From JANNRW01 sp031401815 (GTDB taxonomy: Bacteria; Desulfobacterota; Desulfuromonadia; Geobacterales; DSM-12255), in assembly GCA_031401815.1 (NCBI GenBank), contig JANNRW010000375.1, forward strand, positions 1 through 43,211: a DNA stretch of 43,211 nucleotides. Reading direction: 5' to 3'. Of this stretch, positions 18,001-27,000 are shown one piece after another (within the stretch, counting starts at the first letter, position 1; each line of letters opens with the position of its first letter). The notes beneath the pieces were generated by a model, which had not been told where the DNA came from, ran no database searches, and worked only from the letters and a program-made list of their open reading frames with translations. A program made the translations under genes and the position numbers.

Positions 18001-21000
18001 CAGGAGATGCGATATTTGAGCAGCCGATGGTAGAGCCAGGGGTTAAATCCTCTGAAAAAGTAGTTTTTTCAGAAGATGCTTATCTGAAGGCAAAGGAGAG
18101 AATGAAGGATCGACTTAACCGGATGAATATGGGGCTTGATCCGGAGCTTATGCTTGATGGGTTGACTATTGCCGGTTATCACCTGGAGCGGGGCGCTCAT
18201 ACTTTCCTGAAATATTCCCGTGAGATGATTGCAGAGCTGGGTGAAGAGATACGCCCTTACCTGAAAGCTTTCTATAATGGTGTGCGTGATATTCCAGGGC
18301 TTTCCTTTACAACGGAGATGGACTCTTATCAGACTGTTTCAGTGTACGATGTTGACAGTTTCACTCTGGATACAATTGACGATGGCGGGACAGATGATTT
18401 GAATAATCTTGCAACTCCTGTTGATGGGAGTATAATGGTTAATGAGGATATACAAAAGAGCAAGGGAGAGGCCGATGAGATACAGCGAGATGGCGCAAAC
18501 ACTGCTTCAGTCGGAGAACCCGGAAGAGCTGAAACGCCTTCAGTCGGAGGGGAAACTACCGGAAATGCTGGCGGACGTGGAAGCGATGTACAGCGATCAG
18601 GAAGCGGAGCTGATACGGGAAATGTCGAAGGGGCTACCGAAAGACCTGACGTATCAGGAAACAGTGGGTCGCAAGAACATGCTGGCAATGTGCGCTCGGG
18701 AGATAACAAACAACGATCTGAGCGAGTTCGTGAAGAGTCTCAAGTAACTAAAGCGCCTGCTGATAAAAGCAGGCAAGGATTGAATTACCGTATTACTCCT
18801 GCTGATAATCTGGGTAAGGGTGGTGCAAAACAGAAAGCCCGTGATAATGTTAATGCAATCAAGCTGCTAAAACAGATCACGCAAGAAGAGCGCTTAGCCA
18901 CTCCTGTAGAACAGGCACAGCTTGTCAAGTATGTTGGCTGGGGCTCTTCTGAGCTTGCCAATGGAATATTTGAGCAACCTTCTGGTTATATTAATGGCCG
19001 TTGGCAGGTTCCCCATTTCAAGGAAGGATGGGAAGAAGTCGGCAAGGAACTAAAAGAACTACTCTCTCCTGAAGAATATTCCGCTGCTAAAAAATCAACC
19101 ATGAACGCTCACTATACACCTTCTGTTATTATAGAGGGGATGTATGCAGCTCTCGAGCAGATGGGCTTTGCTGGTGGGCGGATACTTGAGCCCGGCTCCG
19201 GTATTGGTCATTTCATAGGGCTTCTTCCTGATAAATTCCTTGCAAATACCCGCTTTACAGGTGTTGAGCTGGATAATACCAGTGCTGCTATTGCAAAGCT
19301 TCTTTATCCTGGTCATGACATACGTCACCAAGGCTATGAAAAGTTCACTGTTCCAAATGGCTTCTATGATGTAGCAGTCGGCAATATCCCTTTCGCAGAT
19401 ATCGATATCACAGCAGATCCTGACTACTCACGTCACAAGTTCAAACTCCATGATTATTTCTTTGCCAAGTCGATTGATAAGGTTCGTCCTGGTGGTCTGC
19501 TGGTGTTCGTTACCAGTAAGGGCACCATGGATAAAGCCAATGACAAGGCGCGGGCATATCTTGCGGAACGTGCCGATTTACTGGGGGCTATACGACTGCC
19601 GGAAACTGCATTCAAGGAGAATGCAGGTACTGAGGTTGTCACTGATATTATCTTCCTGCGTAAAAAAGTAGTTGGCGAGGAATTCAAGTATGGTCGTAAA
19701 TGGAATGAGATACAGGAGGTATCTACTGTTGATGGGCAGACTTTTATAAATGAATATTTTGTCAAGTACCCTGAGATGGTCTTGGGTGAAAACAGAATAC
19801 AGAGTAGCCAGTTCGGGCCGAGGTACACCGTTTGGCCGAATAAGGAAACTACACTGGCTGAACAGTTTTTAAGTGCTGTCTTTGATGGGATAAAGAGCGA
19901 TATCTACATTAAAGATAAGGCTGATTCACCGGCGAACAGGCCAACAGTTGAGTTTGATCTTGCACCTGGAACTGTCAAGGAGGGGGCTTTCTATCTGGAT
20001 AAGTCCGGCAACGTGTTTTCGAAAGAGAATGGTGTTGGTGTGCCGACTACCAAGAAGGGTAAAGACCTGGAGATTATAAAGGCGTTCATTTCTCTGCGTG
20101 ATGCTGTGCGGCAAGTGCTTTATGTACAGGTTAAGGAGGGTGATCTGATAGCGGCTCAGAAGGAAATGAAGTGGCGCTATGATAATTTTGTCAGGAAATT
20201 CGGCATTATTAATCTGGAAAACAAGATAACCACTACCCGCAACGGCATTGAGAGTGTCTCTACACGCACTCCAAACTTCTCACCCTTCCGGGATGATCCG
20301 GATGCTTATCTTGTTGCTTCAATCGAGAAGTTCGACGATGAAACCAATACGGCCAAGCCTGGACAGATTTTCACTGAAAGGACTATTAAGCCTGAAGTTA
20401 TTCCGCAGATCAATAGTATTACTGATGCCCTGCATGTCGTTATGCATGAAGATGGTCTTGTGGATATTGCCAAGATTGCCGACCATATGAACGTTACGCA
20501 GGCGCAGGCGATTGATGCGCTGGGAGCTGCCATATACCATAACCCACAGACGATGCAGTGGGAAACTGATGATGAATATCTGGCCGGCAATGTCAAGCGC
20601 AAGCTGGCACTTGCCAAAACCAGCGCACAGGCTGATCCGGCGTATCAGCGCAATGTGGATGCACTGATGGCGGTACAGCCGGAAGATCTACCTCCTTCAC
20701 GTATTTCTATAGGTCTGGGTGAGCCAATTGTAAAGCCTGAGTATGTGGAACAGTTTGCAAATGAAGTTATTAATATGGGGATAAGGGTTTCACATTTAAA
20801 GCAATCCGGTAGCTGGGCGGTTGAAAGGGTTTCCGGATATTCAACACCTGCTGCAACCAGCGAATGGGGAACCGGTAGACGTAATGCAGCAGAGCTGATT
20901 ATGGCGGCGCTTAATTCACAACAGATCAAGATTGAATCAGATGTGCCTGACGGCAGTGGCGGGTATAAAAAACAGTTCGATAAGGATGCTACCAACGCTG

Positions 21001-24000
21001 CAATAGAAAAACTCTCCAAGATAAAGGAGCGCTTCAGCCAGTGGGTATGGGAAAATGCGGCTCGTTCAGAGGAGCTGTCACGTGCCTATAATGATGCTTA
21101 TAATAACACGGTCAAGCGGGTTTATGGCGGCGATCATATTAACAAGATGGCGTTTCCCGGCATGTCAGCGGCTGTTACGCCGTTTGAACATCAAAAGCGG
21201 GTAGCCTGGAGAGTTGTGCAGAGTGGTAATACCTATATGGCGCATAGCGTCGGGGCGGGTAAAACAATTGGCTCTATTTTGGCGGGGATGGAGTTAAAGC
21301 GTCTCGGGATTAAGAAAAAACCCTGTTGGGTTGTGCCGAATCATATGCTGAAGCAGTTCGCGTCGGAGTTCCTGCAACTCTACCCTGCTGCCAAGATTAT
21401 TGTTGCTGATGAGAACCAGTTCAGTAAAGAGAACCGTAACCGCTTTATGGGAAGGGTTGCGGCTGAAAACTGGGACGGTGTTATTATCACGCATTCGGCT
21501 TTTGGTAAAATGCAGGTGTCTCCGGAGTTTTCAAGCCAGTTTATTCAGGAGCAGATTGACGAGCTTGAATGGGCGCTGGCTGAGACCGATAAAGGGGACA
21601 GGCTGAAGCGCAAGCAGATTGAGCAGGCCAAGGCTCGTCTTGAGCAGCGGCTTGAAAAGGTGCTCTCTGCTGCGGATAAGGATAAGGGCGTTACGTTTGA
21701 GGAGACTGGTATTGACCAGCTTTTTGTTGATGAATCACAAGGGTTCCGTAAATTGGATTTCGTTACCAACCAGACCAATATCAAAGGGATAGATCCAAAT
21801 GGCTCTCTGATGGCCTTTGACCTCTATGTCAAAACTCGTTACCTTGAAAAACTTTACCCTGGACGCTCACTTGTTATGATGTCCGGTACGCCTATCACTA
21901 ATACCATAGGCGAGATATTCACTATTCAGCGGTTCTTGCAGGAAGATAAGCTGAAGGAGCTGGGGATTGATAATTTCGATGCTTGGTCATCTTCTTTTGG
22001 TGACATGCTTACGAAGCTGGAGGCGACACCGGCTGGTAATTACAAACCGGTTACACGCTTTGCAAAGTTCAAGAAGCTTTCTTCGCTGTCACAGCTATGG
22101 AGTGAAGTCGGGGACTTTATTCATGCTAAAGACCTGACCTATATCAAGCGTCCAACGGTTAAGACCGGTGGCCGAATACTGGTTACCGGGGAGCAGAGCA
22201 GGCAGCAGAAGGCGTACAAGTTGACTCTTGCCACACGGCTGAAGGCTATAGAGCAGCGAAAACGGCCACCGGAAAAGGGTGATGATATTATTTTGTCTGT
22301 TATCACCGATGGCCGTCATGCCGCTCTTGATGAGCGCTATATTTCAAGCGGTAAGCCGGGTAAGGATAACAAACTGGAGAAGATGGTTACGACTGTAAAG
22401 GAGATATGGGAAGAAACTGTAGCGCAGAAGTCAACACAGATGATTTTCTGTGATCTGGGTATGCCCGGCTCAGAGGCACGTCGCGGGTTTTCTGCTTATA
22501 AGCAGATCAAGGAATCACTGATAGCACAGGGTATACCTGAAAAAGAGATTGCTTTCATGCAGGATTATAAGAAGAGCGATGAGAAAATAAAGCTCTTCAG
22601 GGCGATGAATGAGGGGAAGGTACGGGTGCTTATAGGTTCATCAGAAGCCATGGGTACGGGGGTGAATGCTCAGAAGAAGCTTGTAGCACTGCACCACCTT
22701 GATCCGGATACTTATCTGCCGTCAAATATTGAACAGCGCGAAGGGCGGATAGTCAGGCAGGGGAACGAGAATGAGCAGGTCAGGCTGTATGCCTATGTTA
22801 CCAAGGGCTCTTATGATGAAACCATGTGGCAGTTCCTGGAGACAAAGCAGCGCTTCATAGACCAGTTCCTCTCCGGAGAAGCTTCGGTTGACGAGGCTAC
22901 TGATATTGATGGTGGAGCTGATTCTTTTGCCATGGCGAGGGCTATGTCTTCTGATAATCCGCTTGTGCTGGAAAGAGCCGGTATTGAGGCTGATATCCAG
23001 AGGCTTGAATCCCTTCGGCGGGCACACTTCGACGATCAGCAGCTTTTACGTAAAAACGTGCTGAAGGCTGAACAGAATCTGCCTGAATATCGTAAAGAGG
23101 TTGCAGCACTGGAAAGCCTGATAGCCAAGCGCACTGATACCAGTGGTGAGCGCTTTGTTATGAAGGTTGGCAAGACTACCCTTGATAAGCGTAAGGATGC
23201 AGGGGAGGCCTTAGGTAAAACCATAGAGAAGCTGCTTGATGACAGAGTAGGGACTGACTGGCACACTATCGGCGAGTTGGGAGGTTTGAAGGTTAAGGCT
23301 CGTTCCGGTGAAGTGATGCGAATGCCCTGGGTAACTATTTCTGTGGGTATAGATAAGACTTTCAGTTCTCCCTTATCGTTTCAGGGGATGGAGGGGATTG
23401 TTGATCTTGATCCTGTTGGTCTGGCAATGAAGCTGGAGAATCTTGCCAGGCGGTTTGATGTAGAGCTTGAAACTATCAAGGGAAATATTGCCCGGGATGA
23501 GAAGCTATTGAAGGATAGTCAGGAGCGAGTCGGTAGGCAGTTTGAGCATGCACAGACTCTTGATGAGAAGCGGAACAGGTTGAATGAGATTGAGACGATT
23601 CTGAAGGCTGATGAGCAGAAGAGTGAAACAGGTGTTGAAGCAGAAGCAATACAGGATGAAGCGCGGAGCAAAGCGGGAGAGCACGGGGTTTTCTTAAGAG
23701 GAGCAACTGTACGGGGAAATGTTGATTTAAGCCGTGATGAGATTGAGAGTTATGCTTATGAGCTTGTTGCCGGTGTAAAGAAACCGTTTTTAAAGGTTGT
23801 TGATGATGTCTCTGAGCTTCCTTTTGATGCGCCCAAGGATACCAAGGGAGCCCGGAGAGGTAAGACTATCTATGTTGTTGCGGGGAATATTTCTGATGCG
23901 GCAGACGTTCGGCAAGTCATCGCTCATGAGATGATCGGGCATTACGGACTTAACGGCTTTTTCGGTGCTCAAATCTGGACGGCGCTTGATACTATTCATG

Positions 24001-27000
24001 AAAGAAACCCCCTTATCAGGCAGTCTGCTGATGAATGGGTAAATGATAACCCAGATGTTATTGCAAAGCAAAGGCTTTCAATAAGCGGTACGAAATACCG
24101 GTCTATAGAAGAGGCTATGGCACGACTGGTAGAGGAAGGAAAGCCGTATGCGTATGCTCTAAGCCTTGTGAGAAGGATTCAGGAGCTGCTTCAAAAGATA
24201 GGACTTAATCGCTTTGCAACTTATCTTGAAAGCAAGACAAATGCTCAGGCGTTGCAAATGCTAAAGAATGCCGGTTTGTATGTGGAGCGTGGGCAGAGAA
24301 TATCGGATGAGATGATCGAGCCGTTGTTCCCTCAGTTTATGGTTGACAGGAATGATGGCAATTACCCGAAAGCAGGTAATATTGTTGACGGTCTATTTGT
24401 TAGAGAAAATATTCCAAATACAAACTCAATCGCAGCTTCTTTTACAAATTATACAGTTTTGAAAGGAGTCAGGGAAATTTCAATGTCCGAGTTTAATGGA
24501 CAGTATGAAAAGTCCGAAAGAACAAAAACACTGGCAGAAGACATAGAAGCGTCAGGAGAGATTAATCCCCTGATAGTCGCGATAGATAGTGAAGGCCCAT
24601 ATATACTTGAGGGCGCTCACAGATTTGACGCTCTCGGGATAATGGGTAAAACATCTTTTCCGGCAATGGTGGTGATTGATAACGAGCAAGTCATGTTTTC
24701 ACGTGAAAAGAATCGTGATCGTAAAGCTATTGCTGATACGTTTATGAAAGCAGTAGACGGAATTAAATTATTAGATGTTCTTAAATCAGTTGGTAATTTC
24801 ATGAACCCGTTCGAATACTCGCGGTTTGTGAAGGCACTGGAGAAGCGTAATTATCAGGAGGTTAAACTCTTTTTTGATAATCACCTAAAAACACCGCTCT
24901 GGGTTAAAGAGAGTGATCCTGCTGCTGCTCCAATTTATGATGAGGCGGCAGAGCGGGAAGTAAAGCGCTTTGAATTCCATATCAGGATGTTTGGCGGGCT
25001 ACTGGAGAAAGCAGGGAAGCTTACAATTTCAGAGCGGTTAAAAAAGCTGGTGCAATTTTCAGAGAAGGAGTCACGCTGGACACAGATTAAGCGCGAAGGG
25101 TACACTCACTTAAGTGACAAAGAGAAAGCGGCGTTTGATGTGTTGAGGTTTGAGGGTGACGCGCATAATAAAGAGTATGAAACTTTTGAAAACGCCATGC
25201 GGAATAACAGAATCAAAGCATCCGGACTGACACGGAAGGCTTTTGGCTTTTACCGGCGTATGATCGACTTTGAGCACGAGACTTTTGAGACTAAGCTAAA
25301 GATTGCCAGCGAAAATATGGAAGAGGCCGGGATGGATACGGAAACGATCAAAGGGCATATTGCCGAGTACCGTGAGAAGTTTTCCAAAATCAAGGGCTGG
25401 GTACATCGTGATCATGGTGACGGTGATTACGTGGTAAAAGTCCACCATGTGATTGATCGACTAGATTTCAGTAGTGACGTTGTTCAGCACAAAGGGGAGG
25501 CCGCTGACCGGATAAGGCTTAATTATTATCCTGGCGTTGATATAGCCCAGAAGATTGAAAAAATTACCGATGAATTTGGCGGGTCTTATATGCAGACTAC
25601 TTCCGGTGTTCATATTATGCTGTTTAAAAAAGGGGAGGGCTCTAATGCGCTTGAAGCTTTTAATAATATTAATTTACAGGATGCTGCCGGTAATTATAAG
25701 AGGGTGCTGGTGTATAACCATTTTCAACAGACAGAGAATGCCGCTGCAACGTTGGAAAAGAGTGTTAAACGAAACCTCGCATCTGCCATGCCAGTTACTT
25801 ACCGAGATGGACATACTTACGTTACCAACTGGAACCACAGCGATAAACTGCAAGAATATGAATACCAGGCGCTACAAACGAGTGATATGGAGCTTGAGCG
25901 GGTTATTAATAGCTCCTTGGTGAAAGCCCGGCAGCGGGGGGAGCTTACCGATGAAGAGCTTGCAGATGTGCAGTCTGCTGTTATCCAGACTATTGCCGAG
26001 ACGCTGCTTGGCCGTGGCGCTGGTTTGTACCAGATCCGCAGGGCAGGATATTTGATCGAAGGGTATGATCGAAATAATGCCGTTGCCAAGTTTGAGGATT
26101 ATGTGAATGGCGTTGCAGGGATGTTCTCCAAGGCTCGCTATGCTCTGCGGCAGTATAAGAATTTGAAGAGAGTTCCATCAAAACGGAGGGAGTGGGCGTT
26201 TCAGTATGTGGAGGATTCACTTCGTAATATGACCTGGAGTGATAGACTATCCGGAGACGTGCGGGCGCTGACATCACTCTGGTATCTGGGTTTCAGCACA
26301 AGCTGGATGCTGATAAATGCGACACAGCCATATACTTTCGGGCAGGCTGAGTTGTCAAAACGGACAAAGTGGGCCGGTAGCAAGATTGTAAAGGCAGAGC
26401 TGGATATTCTTACCAGGCGGTTGTCTAATGATGAGCAGGGTATTTTTCTGGATGATGCTGTGCTCACTCAAGAGCGCGAATCTTTTGCAGCTGAACTTGC
26501 TGCTACAGGTGAGATGGGAAAGAATATTGTTTCCCGTGGTATTCATGGTGCTGTCAAGGTTTCGATGGCGATAGGCCAGAAGGTTGAGGTGTTGAACAGG
26601 CGGACGACTATATTGGCTGCGTATCGGGTTTTCACTGGTCAAGGGATGGCTCGGGATAAGGCTTTAAAGGAAGCGCTGCATGTCAACTCTTTGGTGAATA
26701 TCGATATGGGGAGGCACAACTTACCAAAGTTTGCCAGAAATGCTATTGGTAGAAGCTTCTATACCTTACAAACATATATTCAGCATGCGCTGAACTATAT
26801 CTGGCATAACGTTTCATCGGGTCGGCGCGAGGATCAGAAAGCAGTTTTCAGGTTGCTTTTTGCCATGTTTCTGTTGGGGGGGATGAATGCCGGTATTCCT
26901 GGAAGTGACGAGTTCGATAAGTTTTTGAGACGCTATTTCGGTTATTCGCCCAAGCTGGCGCTTCGCTCATTTCTGAAACGGAGTGCCGGTGATTATGAAT

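Noticed and set aside
18329..18709. Minus-strand ORF opposite the linker of the giant gene
   Set aside because: Ser/Pro-rich low-complexity product that is simply the complement of the Gly/Ser/Arg linker; the plus-strand nested ORF has a better site and composition.
25555..25923. Plus-strand alternate-frame ORF inside the giant gene
   Set aside because: Cys/Leu/Arg-rich shadow with no ribosome-binding site, while the giant frame is well conserved in style here.
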